A stretch of DNA of 64,000 nucleotides from Saccharibacillus sp. JS10 (GTDB lineage: Bacteria; Bacillota; Bacilli; Paenibacillales; Paenibacillaceae): positions 186,001 through 250,000 of the forward strand of contig NZ_JANFNS010000003.1 of assembly GCF_024436065.1 (NCBI RefSeq), in the 5' to 3' direction. A program made the position numbers and the translations under genes. This document shows, piece after piece, positions 51,289 through 61,754 of the stretch; within the stretch, counting starts at the first letter, position 1; every line of letters begins with the position of its first letter. The notes below the pieces were generated by a model. That model was not told where the DNA came from, did not search any database, and was given only the letters and a program-made list of their open reading frames with translations.

Positions 51289-53775
51289 CTATTGTTTATT
51301 TAACTTCACGCGTTGCAATCGCAGGGCATTCAAGACGACCGATACGGAACTGAGCGCCATTGCCGCTCCCGCGAGCCACGGAGCAAGAAATCCCAAAGCC
51401 GCAATCGGAATCCCGATCACATTGTAGCCGAGTGCCCAGAACAAGTTTTGACGGATATTGTCCATCGTGCGGCGGCTCATCCAGATCGCGTCAGCAACGC
51501 TATTCAGATCGCCGCGCATGAGCGTAATATCCGCCGCTTCGATCGCGACGTCCGTTCCGGTACCAATCGCCATTCCGGTATCCGCCGTTACGAGCGCCGG
51601 AGCATCGTTGATCCCGTCTCCGACCATCGCGACTTTACGCCCGGACTGTTGTAACTTTTTCACTTCTGCCGCTTTGTCTGCGGGCAGCACTTCGGCTCGC
51701 ACATGCGACTTGTCGATGCCCGCTTGCGCCGCAATTGCGTGTGCCGTCGCCGTATTGTCGCCTGTCATCATGATGACTTCAAGACCCATTTCTTTCAATC
51801 GCGCAATCGCGCTTGGCGACGATTCTTTCAATGTATCGGCGACCGCGACCACGCCGGCTAGACGTTCGTCCACCGCGACAAGCATCGCGGTTTTGCCTTC
51901 GCTTTCCAAGCGCTCCATCTCTGGCAGAGCAGCAGAAGCGTCAATCTGACGCTCTTGCATCAGACGACGCGTGCCGATTAACACGGCACGCTCCGACACG
52001 ACCGCCGCGATCCCGTAACCAGGCAACGCTTCGAATCGCTGCGCGGACGCAGTAGCAATGCCGCGCTCTCCGATGCCGCGTACCAGCGCCTGAGCGAGCG
52101 GATGCTCCGACGCATTCTCCGCCCCTCCGACCAATGCCAATAGCTCGGCTTCCGGAAGATCATAAGCTATCGCATCGGTCAGCTCTGGCTTGCCTTTCGT
52201 GACGGTTCCGGTCTTATCGAGCACGACCGTATCTACGCTGCGCGCCGTCTCCAAATGCTCGCCGCCTTTGAACAAAATCCCAAATTCGGCGGCACGGCCT
52301 GAACCCGCCATAATCGATGTCGGCGTCGCAAGTCCCAATGCGCACGGGCACGCGATCACTAATACCGCGATCGCTTTCTCGAGCGCATCCGAGAAATCGC
52401 CGCTGCCGATCACCCAATACCAGATGATAAAAGTCAACGCCGCGATGCCGACGACAATCGGAACGAAGATTCCCGAGATGACGTCTGCCATCCGCTGAAT
52501 CGGAGCTTTCGAGCCTTGCGCTTCTTCGACCACGCGCACAATTTGCGCAAGCGCCGTATCGCGACCGACTTTGGCCGCCTGAACAAGCAGCGCTCCGTTT
52601 TTGTTGAGCGTCGCGCCCGCCACTTGCGAGCCGACCGTTTTGCTCACCGGAAGACTTTCTCCGGTCAGCATCGATTCATCGACCGAAGAAGTTCCTTCGG
52701 TCACGACTCCGTCGACCGGAATCTTTTCGCCCGGACGTACCCGTACTACGTCACCGACGCTTACCTCTTCGACCGGAAGTTCGCTTTCGACACCTTCTCG
52801 AATCACGATCGCCGTTTTCGCTTGAAGCCCGATCAGACTGCGTATCGCTTGCGACGAACGTCCTTTGGCTCTGGCTTCGAACCATTTGCCGAGCAATACC
52901 AAGGTAATCAGTACCGCACTCGTCTCGAAATACAGTTCCGGCAACCCGTGCCCCGGCATATCCATTGCCATGCCGCTACCGCTCATCGAACTACCGCCAT
53001 TTGCCGCCCATATGATCGAGACGTACAAGCTATAGAAGTAAGCCGCCGACGTTCCCAATGCGACCAGCACATCCATATTGGCGCTGCCGTTACGCAGGGC
53101 TTTGTACGCCCCGATATAAAAGGGAAGTCCAATTACGAATTGAACCGGCGTCGCAAGCGCCAATTGGAACCACGGATTCATGAATAGTTCCGGTACGTAA
53201 ATCCACGAAGTGAACGAAAAATGCCCGACCATCGCCCACAGCAGCGGCAAAGAAAGCAGTGCCGACACGATCAATTTCGTCACACGTTTGCGTTCTTCGC
53301 TGCTTTGGTCTCGCGTCTGCCCTTCTTGCTTAAGCTTCGCTTCATAGCCCAATTGCTGCACCTTGCGCATCAGATCGCCGTTATCCAGCATCCCCGGCGA
53401 ATATTCGATATGCGCCGTTTCCAATGCCAAATTCACATTCGCGCTAAGAACGCCGGGCATCCGGCTTAACCCTTTTTCGATCCGGCTTGAACATGCCGCG
53501 CACGTCATCCCGGTAATATCGAAATCGGACGATTCTTTGACCGTATCGTAACCGAGCGATTGAATTTTACGTTGAATATCGGCGATTCCGATTTCTTTCG
53601 GATTGTAGGCCACCGATGCTTTTTCTAGTGCAAGATTCACATTCGCTTCGGAAACGCCCGGTGTGCGGCTTAGACCTTTTTCAATACGGTTCGAACATGC
53701 CGCGCACGTCATTCCGGTAATTTGTAGAGTGGCTTGCTGTGTACGCACAGAACTTGAAGCTTCCGTAGAAGACAT
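51289..53775 (-). CDS. copA: Copper-exporting P1B-type ATPase CopA
   Basis: This 828-aa pump exports Cu(I). It has two N-terminal heavy-metal domains (GMTCAAC with Cys24/27 and Cys92/95), eight helices, the TGES actuator loop ([10 protein letters not shown]), the intramembrane CPC ([14 protein letters not shown]), the phosphorylation site DKTGTVTKG, the HP dipeptide (ASEHPLAQA) and GDGINDAP. The loop before the third or fourth helix is Met/His rich ([15 protein letters not shown]), which may help release copper. It starts at ATG 53775 with AAAGGAGGGG and has its own CsoR operator. Confidence 0.97.
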   Translation of the reverse strand: MSSTEASSSVRTQQATLQITGMTCAACSNRIEKGLSRTPGVSEANVNLALEKASVAYNPKEIGIADIQRKIQSLGYDTVKESSDFDITGMTCAACSSRIEKGLSRMPGVLSANVNLALETAHIEYSPGMLDNGDLMRKVQQLGYEAKLKQEGQTRDQSSEERKRVTKLIVSALLSLPLLWAMVGHFSFTSWIYVPELFMNPWFQLALATPVQFVIGLPFYIGAYKALRNGSANMDVLVALGTSAAYFYSLYVSIIWAANGGSSMSGSGMAMDMPGHGLPELYFETSAVLITLVLLGKWFEARAKGRSSQAIRSLIGLQAKTAIVIREGVESELPVEEVSVGDVVRVRPGEKIPVDGVVTEGTSSVDESMLTGESLPVSKTVGSQVAGATLNKNGALLVQAAKVGRDTALAQIVRVVEEAQGSKAPIQRMADVISGIFVPIVVGIAALTFIIWYWVIGSGDFSDALEKAIAVLVIACPCALGLATPTSIMAGSGRAAEFGILFKGGEHLETARSVDTVVLDKTGTVTKGKPELTDAIAYDLPEAELLALVGGAENASEHPLAQALVRGIGERGIATASAQRFEALPGYGIAAVVSERAVLIGTRRLMQERQIDASAALPEMERLESEGKTAMLVAVDERLAGVVAVADTLKESSPSAIARLKEMGLEVIMMTGDNTATAHAIAAQAGIDKSHVRAEVLPADKAAEVKKLQQSGRKVAMVGDGINDAPALVTADTGMAIGTGTDVAIEAADITLMRGDLNSVADAIWMSRRTMDNIRQNLFWALGYNVIGIPIAALGFLAPWLAGAAMALSSVSVVLNALRLQRVKLNKQ

Positions 53776-53804
53776 ATCATTCCCCTCCTTTACTTCTATT
53801 CAGG

Positions 53805-53819
53805 TACCCCTATAGGGTA
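53805..53819. promoter_or_regulatory. CsoR operator of copA
   Basis: The palindrome TACCCCTATAGGGTA matches the CsoR consensus of Firmicutes and is identical to the one before csoR. It lies 30 nt from the copA start. Confidence 0.92.
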
Positions 53820-53831
53820 TATTTTAATTGT

Positions 53832-53880
53832 AAAAAAATCCGGTGAAGCTCCAAATAAGCATACACCGGAATCGATCATA
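53832..53880 (-). terminator. Terminator between copZ and copA
   Basis: Read on the minus strand, TCCGGTG (53874-53880) pairs with CACCGGA (53839-53845), followed by a seven-T run. It separates copZ from the copA promoter. Confidence 0.75.
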
Positions 53881-53886
53881 ACGTTC

Positions 53887-54087
53887 TTAGACGACGTCGT
53901 AACCTTGATCTTCGATCGCATTTTTGATCGCGTCCAACGTGACGACATCTTCATTGTATGAAATATCGACTGTTTTTGCGTTCAGGTCGACCGTTCCTTG
54001 TGCTCCGACTTCTTGCAATGCCCCTTCGACTGCTTTGACGCAATGATTGCAAGACATTCCTTCGACGTTCAGTGTTGTAGTTTGCAT
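53887..54087 (-). CDS. copZ: Copper chaperone CopZ
   Basis: This 66-aa heavy-metal-associated protein binds Cu(I) through Cys13 and Cys16 (EGMSCNHC) and hands it to CopA. Its length and fold pattern (beta-alpha-beta-beta-alpha-beta) equal CopZ of Bacillus. It lies 23 nt after csoR, with AGGAGG before its ATG, and shares the csoR operator. Confidence 0.96.
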   Translation of the reverse strand: MQTTTLNVEGMSCNHCVKAVEGALQEVGAQGTVDLNAKTVDISYNEDVVTLDAIKNAIEDQGYDVV

Positions 54088-54110
54088 GATGGAGTCCTCC
54101 TATTATTGTT

Positions 54111-54464
54111 TTATTTCAATAGTTTATTAACCGTAATAAGTAATTCGTCGATCACTTCGGTCTCGCCGGCTTCGATCCGTTCCACGACGCAACTTTTCAT
54201 ATGCCCTTCCAGCAAAAGGCGCCCCACGCTGTTCAGCGCGGATTGTGCGGCAGCGATCTGATTCAGCACATCGTCGCAATACGTATCTTTTTCGATCATG
54301 CCTTTGATGCCTCGAATCTGACCTTCCACCCGGTTCAGTCGGGAAATCAGATTGTTTTTCGCGGCTTCAGAATGATGACTTTTTCGCGGAGCTTGATCGT
54401 CTTCCGTAGCCACATGACAAACTTCCGACTCTGCGATCGGCTCTGTTTTTTTCTGGATGGTCAT
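54111..54464 (-). CDS. csoR: Copper-sensing repressor CsoR
   Basis: This 117-aa all-helical tetrameric repressor releases DNA when it binds Cu(I). The ligands Cys63 (TYCDDVL), His88 and Cys92 (EGHMKSC) form the C-H-C site. The helix start LISRLNRVEGQIRGIKGMIE is the family signature. An N-terminal extension of about 30 residues (with CH and HH) precedes the core and may be flexible. It is the first gene of csoR-copZ and is preceded by GAAGGGAG and a CsoR operator. Confidence 0.96.
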   Translation of the reverse strand: MTIQKKTEPIAESEVCHVATEDDQAPRKSHHSEAAKNNLISRLNRVEGQIRGIKGMIEKDTYCDDVLNQIAAAQSALNSVGRLLLEGHMKSCVVERIEAGETEVIDELLITVNKLLK

Positions 54465-54506
54465 GTCTTGACTCCCTTCTTCACCTGTTCTGTCTTCATT
54501 TTAATA

Positions 54507-54521
54507 TACCCCTATAGGGTA
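54507..54521. promoter_or_regulatory. CsoR operator of csoR-copZ
   Basis: TACCCCTATAGGGTA here is identical to the copA operator, 43 nt before the csoR start. Autoregulation by CsoR is expected. Confidence 0.92.
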
Positions 54522-54633
54522 TGTAAAGGTAAATTTTTCTCCTTCGCTATTTTCGGCTTTGGCATTTTCCACTTTGCATATTCCTGATACAATAGCAGTT
54601 GGACTTTAAAAGCGTACGTAAGGAGCGAATACA

Positions 54634-55209
54634 ATGGCGCAGCTGTTTTTCAAATACGGAGCAATGAATAGCGGGAAATCGATCGAGATTTTGAAAGTCG
54701 CGCATAACTACGAAGAACAAAATAAAAGCGTACTTATTTTCACGTCCGGTATCGACGATCGCGAAGAAGTCGGTCTGGTCTCTTCCCGGATCGGGATGAA
54801 ACGCGAAGCGATTCCGGTCTACCCGGATACGAATCTATACGACGAAGTGAAAAATTATCAAGGACGTAAGATTAGCTGCGTCTTGTTCGATGAAGTGCAG
54901 TTCGTCACCAAAGAACAAGTGTTGCAAATGACGCAAATCGTAGACGAGCTGAATATTCCGGTCATGGGCTTCGGTCTCAAAAACGATTTCCGCAACGAAC
55001 TTTTTGAAGGCAGTCAGTATATGCTGCTCTATGCGGACAAACTCGAAGAAATGAAAACGATCTGCTGGTTCTGCGAACGCAAAGCGACGATGGCACTGCG
55101 TGTCGATGAAAATCGCAAACCGCTCTACGATGGCGAACAAATCCAGATCGGCGGTAACGACCGCTACTTCCCGGTTTGCCGCAAATGCCATGCTAACCCG
55201 CCGCTATAA
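54634..55209 (+). CDS. tdk: Thymidine kinase
   Basis: This 191-aa enzyme phosphorylates thymidine with ATP. It has the P-loop [12 protein letters not shown] (about 9-20), the FDEVQF motif with the catalytic Glu, and the zinc ribbon CWFCERKA ... CRKCH. The [13 protein letters not shown] and [16 protein letters not shown] segments are typical of the TK1-like family. ATG 54634 follows AAGGAG. It diverges from the copper genes and is monocistronic. Confidence 0.96.
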   Translation: MAQLFFKYGAMNSGKSIEILKVAHNYEEQNKSVLIFTSGIDDREEVGLVSSRIGMKREAIPVYPDTNLYDEVKNYQGRKISCVLFDEVQFVTKEQVLQMTQIVDELNIPVMGFGLKNDFRNELFEGSQYMLLYADKLEEMKTICWFCERKATMALRVDENRKPLYDGEQIQIGGNDRYFPVCRKCHANPPL

Positions 55210-55216
55210 GACAAAT

Positions 55217-55253
55217 AAGCCGCTTTCCTTTTGAACAAGGAGAACGGCTTTTT
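55217..55253. terminator. Terminator between convergent tdk and GT-C gene
   Basis: AAGCCG...CCTT pairs imperfectly with AAGG...CGGCTT (55217-55230 with 55237-55250), with a T-run on the plus side. Confidence 0.7.
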
Positions 55254-55255
55254 AT

Positions 55256-56524
55256 TTACAAAACTTTTTCTTTGATCGATATAGGGACGGAACGTGTAAG
55301 TATACCTTTTTTGATTTCGAAAAATAAAGTTACAATCATCCATAGCAGCAGCGCGACATTGATATAGACTACTACCAAACCGCTATACACGCCTATATTC
55401 CCGGTTTGCACCATCCACAAATTAACCGTTACACTTACGCTCAGCAATACCGTAGGCAACCACCAACGCCGATCATATAACCCGACGAATATACTTAACA
55501 TCAAAGCCGGCACACTATAACGTTCATGGATTTCGGTAGGTAGCATGAAAAAAGAGAAATTGACGAGTGCCGCGCTTTTAAGCAAAGTTTCGACTCCCAA
55601 GCGGCTTCTCCACAGATACACCGCTGCAAAAGCGACGACGATCCCAAGCAGCAAAAACCCGAACGAACGCAGCGTAAGAAATCCCAGCACATGGGTCGTG
55701 TCCAATGTAGACGGAGATACGCCTATAAAATAATACCAAATATTCATCGCGTTCATCGTCACTTGCGGATACATGCCGACTGCGCTGAGATATGCCCCTT
55801 TGACCATCGCGTATAGACCGCCCGCTTGCGCGAACAGGATGACCGTTATACCCAGCACTCCGAAAAATCCAGCGCCAAACCGAAGCAGAGCTTCAACGGT
55901 ACGCTTCTGAATAACCAATCGCAAAAAATACATACCGAGTATCGCCAATAGGGTAATCGCTTGAAATTTACTGAGTAAAGCGACTGCAAACAATACGCCT
56001 GCAAACACAGGCATTGTCGGTAACAGCAGCAACGTCGAAGCCATCAACATACTATGCAGCATATCGACTTGTCCCCATGAGGCACTGCCGAAGATCAATG
56101 CAGGATTCAGAGCCAGCAGACCGAGTACGAATAACCGTGTACCTTTTTGCTTCGAGGCACGCGTAAGGGGGATCGCGCACAGCAATACGATCAGATCGAT
56201 TGCAATCAATACGCCTTTGAACGAAAGTTCGCCCGCTACAGGCACGATGCCAAATAACCCGACAAGCACACGGTAACTATTCATGATGAGCAAAAAAACC
56301 GGCGGGTAATTGATCTCTTTTCCTTCTATATATACGGCGAGTAATCCATGCTTCCGAACCTGCTCCATCCAATCGACAAAAAGCTGCTGATCGCTCATAA
56401 AGCCGCCATGCGGCAACGCAACTGCAATACGAATCCCGACCGCGAGCAAAATAAGCCCTACAATCCACAGCCAAAATGTCCGGTTCTCGAACTTTTTCGG
56501 ACGCCGTAATTCTTGATTTCGCAT
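55256..56524 (-). CDS. GT-C type polytopic glycosyltransferase-like protein
   Basis: This 422-aa membrane protein has about ten helices and a first outside loop with an acidic pair (GGFMSDQQLFVDWMEQVRKHGLLAVY) followed by INYPPVFLLI. This is the layout of polyprenyl-phosphate-dependent mannosyl- or glucosyltransferases (PMT/ArnT/GT87-like). A later loop reads FFMLPTEIHERYSVPALM, also typical (the HERY motif). Donor and acceptor are unknown. ATG 56524 follows GGGAGG. The nearest gene is a divergent MBL-fold hydrolase. Confidence 0.8.
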   Translation of the reverse strand: MRNQELRRPKKFENRTFWLWIVGLILLAVGIRIAVALPHGGFMSDQQLFVDWMEQVRKHGLLAVYIEGKEINYPPVFLLIMNSYRVLVGLFGIVPVAGELSFKGVLIAIDLIVLLCAIPLTRASKQKGTRLFVLGLLALNPALIFGSASWGQVDMLHSMLMASTLLLLPTMPVFAGVLFAVALLSKFQAITLLAILGMYFLRLVIQKRTVEALLRFGAGFFGVLGITVILFAQAGGLYAMVKGAYLSAVGMYPQVTMNAMNIWYYFIGVSPSTLDTTHVLGFLTLRSFGFLLLGIVVAFAAVYLWRSRLGVETLLKSAALVNFSFFMLPTEIHERYSVPALMLSIFVGLYDRRWWLPTVLLSVSVTVNLWMVQTGNIGVYSGLVVVYINVALLLWMIVTLFFEIKKGILTRSVPISIKEKVL

Positions 56525-56712
56525 GGCTCAATATCCTCCCGTTGTCCGTATACATTGCCGATGTGCGATCATCATAGCACGATGGAATCCAGCGGCTCAA
56601 CTTCCGCTTTTGCACGCTGCGAATTAAGCGAGCGACTATGCAAAATATTGTGTCAGCCTTCTCCTTTACGGGTAAAACAAGGCAAAATCATCTATGTGGA
56701 GGTGCAACACTC

Positions 56713-57555
56713 ATGCAAGGTTATCCGAATTCCGGTACGCCGGATGCAAGTCGCCCTGAGAGTCGTCTGCCCGAAGACGTTCATTACTTGCGTACCAAGA
56801 TCGTGAACGTCGTCATGATCGGAAACCCGGGAGGGCAATGGGTACTCGTCGATACAGGGATGCCCGGCTCGTCTTCCAAAATTGTCAAAGCCGCACGTGA
56901 ACGATTTGCTCAAGAAAAGCCTCAAGCGATTTTGCTCACTCATGGGCATTTCGACCATATCGGTTCGCTGGAAGATCTACTTGAATTATTCCCGGATGTT
57001 CCGGTGTATGCCCATGAACAAGAACTGCCGTTTTTGACAGGCAAAGCCGATTATCCACCCGGCGATCCGACGGTAGGCGGAGGATTGGTTGCCGCGTCTG
57101 CGCCTTTTTTCCCGAACAAAGGGATTGATATAGGCGAACGCGTTCAAGCCTTGCCCGCAGATGGTAGCGTTCCCTTTTTGCCTGAGTGGCACTGGCTTCA
57201 TACGCCCGGTCATTCGGAAGGGCATATCTCGCTATTTCGCAGTAGTGACGGAACCTTAGTCGCAGGCGATGCTTTTATTACGGTTAAGCAAGAATCGGCT
57301 CTTGCGGTCTTGACTCAACGCCGCGAAATTCACGGCCCGCCGACTTATTTCACGCCGAACTGGGAAGCGGCACGTACTTCCGTAGCAAGGCTTGCCGCGC
57401 TTCGCCCGGCTTCTGCAATTACGGGTCACGGCGAGCCGATGGCTGGCGAAGAATTAGAAGAAGGCTTGCAAAGACTCAGCAGAGATTTCGATACAATGGC
57501 GGTTCCGGATTCAGGGCGTTATGTCGATTCCGCACATATTGATCCAGAAACTTAA
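56713..57555 (+). CDS. MBL-fold metallo-hydrolase
   Basis: This 280-aa protein has the metallo-beta-lactamase fold: HGHFDHIG (two-zinc motif), WLHTPGHSEGHI, VAGDAFI and ITGHGEPM. These give the full His/Asp ligand set. It looks like the glyoxalase II-like/YflN-type group, but the substrate is unknown. ATG 56713 is chosen because GGAGG lies about 10 nt upstream; the frame is open to 56638. There is no signal peptide. Confidence 0.88.
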   Translation: MQGYPNSGTPDASRPESRLPEDVHYLRTKIVNVVMIGNPGGQWVLVDTGMPGSSSKIVKAARERFAQEKPQAILLTHGHFDHIGSLEDLLELFPDVPVYAHEQELPFLTGKADYPPGDPTVGGGLVAASAPFFPNKGIDIGERVQALPADGSVPFLPEWHWLHTPGHSEGHISLFRSSDGTLVAGDAFITVKQESALAVLTQRREIHGPPTYFTPNWEAARTSVARLAALRPASAITGHGEPMAGEELEEGLQRLSRDFDTMAVPDSGRYVDSAHIDPET

Positions 57556-57579
57556 GCTTAATTGAAATACTTGATTCGA

Positions 57580-57626
57580 AAAAGACGAAGAACCCTGGTC
57601 TACAGATCAGGGTTCTTCGTCTTTTC
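57580..57626. terminator. Strong terminator after the MBL-fold gene
   Basis: An 18-bp perfect stem (57580-57597 with 57608-57625) is flanked by A and T runs. Confidence 0.9.
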
Positions 57627-57680
57627 TACATTTATTTTCAATTTTCGACAAAATAAAATCCAAAAAATTCAAAAAAGTAT

Positions 57681-57707
57681 TAAATTTTTGAAATGATATG
57701 TCGATAA
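57681..57707 (+). promoter_or_regulatory. Sigma-D-like promoter of the first chemoreceptor
   Basis: TAAA (57681-57684), 15 nt, then GTCGATAA (57700-57707) matches the motility sigma consensus TAAA-N15-GCCGATAA except for one base. Confidence 0.75.
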
Positions 57708-57801
57708 ATACATTGGTAATTAAATAATTCGACAAAATCAGACTTGAGACTCTGAAACGGAGCATCCGTCTCACCGTTCAAAAGCGCAGGAGGCACACAC
57801 C

Positions 57802-59505
57802 ATGAAAAATTTAAACGTCCGCTGGAAGATTATGATTCTCACCTTTGTCTCAGCCTTACTTCTTGCCGTAGTCGGTTATAGCGGTTACGACGCAACAAAA
57901 AAAGTCTCTGACGCTGCTGAACGGATGTACAATCAGAACGTAATTTCGATTTCTTTGGTAGATGATATTCGAGCAAACAATACGATGATGCAGTCTCTTG
58001 TATTGGAACTTATTTTAGCGACAGATCCATCGAAAATTAATGAATTACAGCAAGCGTTCACCGAACGCCAACAAGATAATGACGCGAATTACGAGAAGTT
58101 GGAGAAACTTGAAATGACTCCTGAAACGAAGACACTTTACGATTCGTTCAAAGCAGTCGTTCCCAAATACCGGGCTTCGCTCAAAGATGTAACGGCACTT
58201 GCCGAACAAAACAAAAATGTCGAAGCTTATTCGATCTTCACCGAACAAACTCAACCGCTTCGCGAAGATACCAATCAGAAATTGCAAGAGATGTCGAAAC
58301 TGCAATCCGATGAAGCGAAAGTGAGCAGCGATAACACGATTGCACTCAAAAATTCTTCGCTAGTGTTGATTTTGTCGATCCTTGCAGGCGGTATTATCGC
58401 ATCTCTGATCGTCGGCTACCTGATCGCCCGCGCGGTATCCACTCCGCTTCGTCAGATTCAGACGTTAATGCAAAACGCAGAAAACGGCGATCTGACGGTA
58501 CAAGCGAATTATCAATCCCGCGACGAATTGGGCGTACTCTCGACTTCGTTCAACGGCATGATCGCAGGGCTTCGTAGCATCATCCAAAAAGTGGACGAAA
58601 GCGCGATGACTTTATCCGCTTCTTCGGAACAATTGACAGCGAGCGCAGAACAAACCGCTGTCGCTTCCGGTCATATCGCGACTTCTTCCAGCGCTCTTGC
58701 CGACGGATTCGAGTCACAGACGCAGACGGTGTCGGGCGTTACTTATTCCGCGCAACAACTTGCCGACAGCATGAACCGGATTCGTAGCGGCAGCGAGTCG
58801 ATCACCGAACTTGCCGGCCGCACGGAACACTCGGCTAACGAAGGGTTAAGCGATGTTCAAAACGTGCTTCAGCAAATTCAAGATATTGATACCAGTGTAG
58901 GAAACACCAGCATAGTCATTGGATCGCTTGAACGCCAAATCGAAGATATCGACAACTTGGTGTCTGCGATTCAACAAGTCGCGAAGCAAACGAATTTGCT
59001 AGCTCTGAATGCTTCGATCGAAGCGGCTCGTGCAGGCGAAGCCGGAAAAGGATTCGATGTCGTGGCGCAAGAAATTCGCAAACTAGCCGAGACATCAGCG
59101 CAATCCGCTTCGCAAATTACAGATACCGTTCGCGCGGTTCAAGCGGAAAGCCGCAAAGCCGTAGTCTCCATGAACGAAGCTGCCGGGCTTGTGAAGCAAG
59201 GCGTCGAAGGTGCAGGTCGCGCTTCCCAGTCGTTCACCGTAATCCAACGATCGATTGCGGATGTATCGGGGCAAATCGGTGAAATCTCCCGTTCGATCGC
59301 TTCCGCTTCCGGTCAATCGGTTGAAATCGGTCAAGCGATGCAAAATATCGGTCAAGTGACGGAGCAAGGCGCGGCTGGACTTCAAGAAGTGAGCGCAGCA
59401 AGCGAAGAACAGCTGTCCACGATGGATGAAGTGAACGGTTCGGCTCGTCACTTGTCTCAACTTGCCGAAGAATTGCAACAAGAAATGACGAAATTCAAGC
59501 TGTAA
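57802..59505 (+). CDS. Methyl-accepting chemotaxis protein (copy 1)
   Basis: This 567-aa receptor has TM1 (about 8-28), an extracellular four-helix-bundle ligand domain (4HB_MCP, about 30-185), TM2 (about 188-210), HAMP (about 211-265) and a long signalling coiled coil with the hairpin tip [30 protein letters not shown] 57802 follows CAGGAGG. It shares nearly all of its signalling half with the next receptor. The extracellular halves differ, so the two probably sense different ligands. Confidence 0.95.
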   Translation: MKNLNVRWKIMILTFVSALLLAVVGYSGYDATKKVSDAAERMYNQNVISISLVDDIRANNTMMQSLVLELILATDPSKINELQQAFTERQQDNDANYEKLEKLEMTPETKTLYDSFKAVVPKYRASLKDVTALAEQNKNVEAYSIFTEQTQPLREDTNQKLQEMSKLQSDEAKVSSDNTIALKNSSLVLILSILAGGIIASLIVGYLIARAVSTPLRQIQTLMQNAENGDLTVQANYQSRDELGVLSTSFNGMIAGLRSIIQKVDESAMTLSASSEQLTASAEQTAVASGHIATSSSALADGFESQTQTVSGVTYSAQQLADSMNRIRSGSESITELAGRTEHSANEGLSDVQNVLQQIQDIDTSVGNTSIVIGSLERQIEDIDNLVSAIQQVAKQTNLLALNASIEAARAGEAGKGFDVVAQEIRKLAETSAQSASQITDTVRAVQAESRKAVVSMNEAAGLVKQGVEGAGRASQSFTVIQRSIADVSGQIGEISRSIASASGQSVEIGQAMQNIGQVTEQGAAGLQEVSAASEEQLSTMDEVNGSARHLSQLAEELQQEMTKFKL

Positions 59506-59541
59506 AACGTGTTTCTCGGCTTCGGGCGGAACGCCACCGCC

Positions 59542-59622
59542 TGCAAAAAAGCGTTCCTTCGCTTTTTTGCCGCCGTTAACTATACATGGAACCCCTCGAT
59601 ATTTTATCTATCGAGGGGTTTG
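59542..59622 (+). terminator. Two consecutive terminator hairpins between the chemoreceptors
   Basis: The first stem CAAAAAAGCG/CGCTTTTTTG lies at about 59542-59570. The second, 12-bp stem AACCCCTCGATA/TATCGAGGGGTT (59590-59601 with 59609-59620), is followed by TTGTTTG. Confidence 0.75.
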
Positions 59623-59687
59623 TTTGTTTTGGATAAAAATAATTAATTAGTAAGCAAAAATAACTAACAAAATACCTAATACCTTAT

Positions 59688-59714
59688 TAATAGTTGTATT
59701 ATTTATGACGATAT
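59688..59714 (+). promoter_or_regulatory. Sigma-D-like promoter of the second chemoreceptor
   Basis: TAAT (59688-59691), 15 nt, then GACGATAT (59707-59714) is a good but not perfect match to the TAAA-N15-GCCGATAT consensus. Confidence 0.6.
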
Positions 59715-59808
59715 AAAAATGAATGCAGCAAAAATCCGACAAAATCAGACCCATACACACTTAAACGGATCATCTGTTTGACTTCAAAAAAAATTAGGAG
59801 GATGCACT

Positions 59809-61512
59809 GTGAAAAATTTGAAAGTTCGATGGAAGATTATGATTTTGACTTTTGCTTCTGCACTTCTGCTTGTTATTGTCGGTTACAGCGGATATGATGC
59901 GACGAATAAAGTATCGAATTCCGCTGAGCGCATGTACAACCAAAATGTGATTTCGATCTCGCTTGTCGATGATATTCGAGCTAACAACACCGCGATGCAA
60001 TCCACCACATTAGAATTATTTCTCGCTACAGAAGCTTCCGCAATCAATAAGTTAAAAGAAGAATTGAACGAACGCGAAGCCAAAAACAATGAAAATGCTA
60101 CACAATTAGAACAAATGGATATGTCTCCTGAAACGCAAAAGCTATACGATTCGCTTACGGAAGTCTATCCAAAGTATATGACTTCGATCAAAAAAGTAGC
60201 GGCACTTGGCGAGCAAAACAAAAATGCTGAAGCTTACTCTACTTTCGTACAAGAAACACAACCTTTGCGTCAACAAACCAACGACATCGTAAGAAATCTG
60301 GCATCTGTCCAAATCAACGAAGCCAAAACAAGCAGTGAAAATATTAAGTTACTCAAAGATTCTTCTTTAGTCCTGATTGCAATCGTCCTCTTCGTCGGGA
60401 TCGCGATTTCGCTACTTGTCGGTTATTGGATTGCTCGCGCGGTAGCCAACCCGCTCAGACAAATTCAAACCTTGATGCAAAGTGCGGAAAACGGCGATTT
60501 GACTGTACAATCGAATTACCAATCACGCGATGAACTCGGTCTGCTGTCCAGTTCATTCAACGGCATGATTGCGGGATTGCGTTCTATTATTCGCAAAGTT
60601 GATGAAAGCGCTATGACGCTGTCGGCTTCGTCTCAGCAATTGACAGCAAGCGCCGAACAAACCGCTGTGGCTTCCAGTCATATTGCCACTTCTTCAAGTG
60701 TTCTTGCAGACGGTTTTGAATCGCAAACACAGACCGTATCCAATGTGACGCAATCGGCGCAACAGCTTGTTGAAAATATGGGCCAAATCCGCAGCGGTAG
60801 CGAATCGATTGCCGAACTTGCCGGACGCAGCGAACACTCTGCTAATGCAGGGCTTAGCGATGTTCAAGGCGTACTCCAGCAAATCCAAGATATTGATAAC
60901 AGCGTAGAAAATACCGGTTCGATCATTCAATCGCTGGAGCAGCAGATCGAAAATATCGATAATCTGGTATCCGCGATTCAACAAGTCGCGCAGCAGACAA
61001 ACTTGCTTGCTCTGAATGCTTCGATCGAAGCGGCACGTGCCGGAGAAGCGGGAAGAGGATTCGACGTCGTGGCACAAGAAATCCGCAAGCTTGCCGAGAC
61101 ATCCGCACAATCGGCTTCCCAAATCACAGAAACGGTTCGTGCCGTTCAAGGCGAAAGCCGCAAAGCCGTACTTTCGATGAGCGAAGCCGCCGGGCTTGTG
61201 AAGCAAGGCGTGGAAGGCGCAGGTCGCGTCTCCGATTCGTTCACCATGATTCAGCAATCGATCTCTAACGTATCGGGGCAGATCAATGAAATTTCCCGTT
61301 CGATCGCTTCGGCATCCAGCCAATCGGTAGAAATCGGTCAAGCGATGCAAAATATAGGTCAAGTGACAGAGCAAGGAGCTTCCGGTCTGCAAGAAGTCAG
61401 CGCAGCCAGCGAAGAACAACTGTCGACAATGGACGAAGTCAACGGTTCGGCTCGCCACCTTTCCCAGCTTGCCGAAGAATTGCAGCAAGAAATGACGAAA
61501 TTCACTTTGTAA
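59809..61512 (+). CDS. Methyl-accepting chemotaxis protein (copy 2)
   Basis: This 567-aa paralogue of the preceding receptor is identical in length and layout (TM1, 4HB sensor, TM2, HAMP, signalling hairpin [27 protein letters not shown]). It starts with GTG 59809 after AGGAGG. The cytoplasmic part is very similar to copy 1. The sensor region (about 60-180) shows many substitutions, for example [20 protein letters not shown] against [20 protein letters not shown]. It is a tandem duplication with its own promoter. Confidence 0.95.
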   Translation: MKNLKVRWKIMILTFASALLLVIVGYSGYDATNKVSNSAERMYNQNVISISLVDDIRANNTAMQSTTLELFLATEASAINKLKEELNEREAKNNENATQLEQMDMSPETQKLYDSLTEVYPKYMTSIKKVAALGEQNKNAEAYSTFVQETQPLRQQTNDIVRNLASVQINEAKTSSENIKLLKDSSLVLIAIVLFVGIAISLLVGYWIARAVANPLRQIQTLMQSAENGDLTVQSNYQSRDELGLLSSSFNGMIAGLRSIIRKVDESAMTLSASSQQLTASAEQTAVASSHIATSSSVLADGFESQTQTVSNVTQSAQQLVENMGQIRSGSESIAELAGRSEHSANAGLSDVQGVLQQIQDIDNSVENTGSIIQSLEQQIENIDNLVSAIQQVAQQTNLLALNASIEAARAGEAGRGFDVVAQEIRKLAETSAQSASQITETVRAVQGESRKAVLSMSEAAGLVKQGVEGAGRVSDSFTMIQQSISNVSGQINEISRSIASASSQSVEIGQAMQNIGQVTEQGASGLQEVSAASEEQLSTMDEVNGSARHLSQLAEELQQEMTKFTL

Positions 61513-61542
61513 AAGACATTTTAAAAATTCAGGATGTATGAA

Positions 61543-61608
61543 GAAGCTGTTGCCTATATCGTTTAGGCGGCAGCTTTTTTCAGTTCCATGACCCACGTTC
61601 CCGTACAC
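61543..61608 (-). mobile_element. IS3-family scrap (copy C)
   Basis: A stretch of about 60 bp resembling the orfB 3' end in copy B (plus-strand TTGCCTATATCGTTTAGGC against TTGCCTGTATCGTTCAGGC, and the following GGCAGCTTTTT...GTTCC block) lies in a spacer. It codes for GTEKSCRLNDIG in a broken frame. It is the smallest of three decayed copies in the window. Confidence 0.65.
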
Positions 61609-61754
61609 AGATCGCCGTCACTTTTGTTCTTCTTTTTAAATTAATTTTGCGAAAAGTGTAATACATCCATGCACACTCCCGTCTAATGCATCACAAGGAA
61701 CGGAACGCTTTGGTTTTCCCGTCTCCCAAACCCCATTCAGAGGAGTGTTCAACC

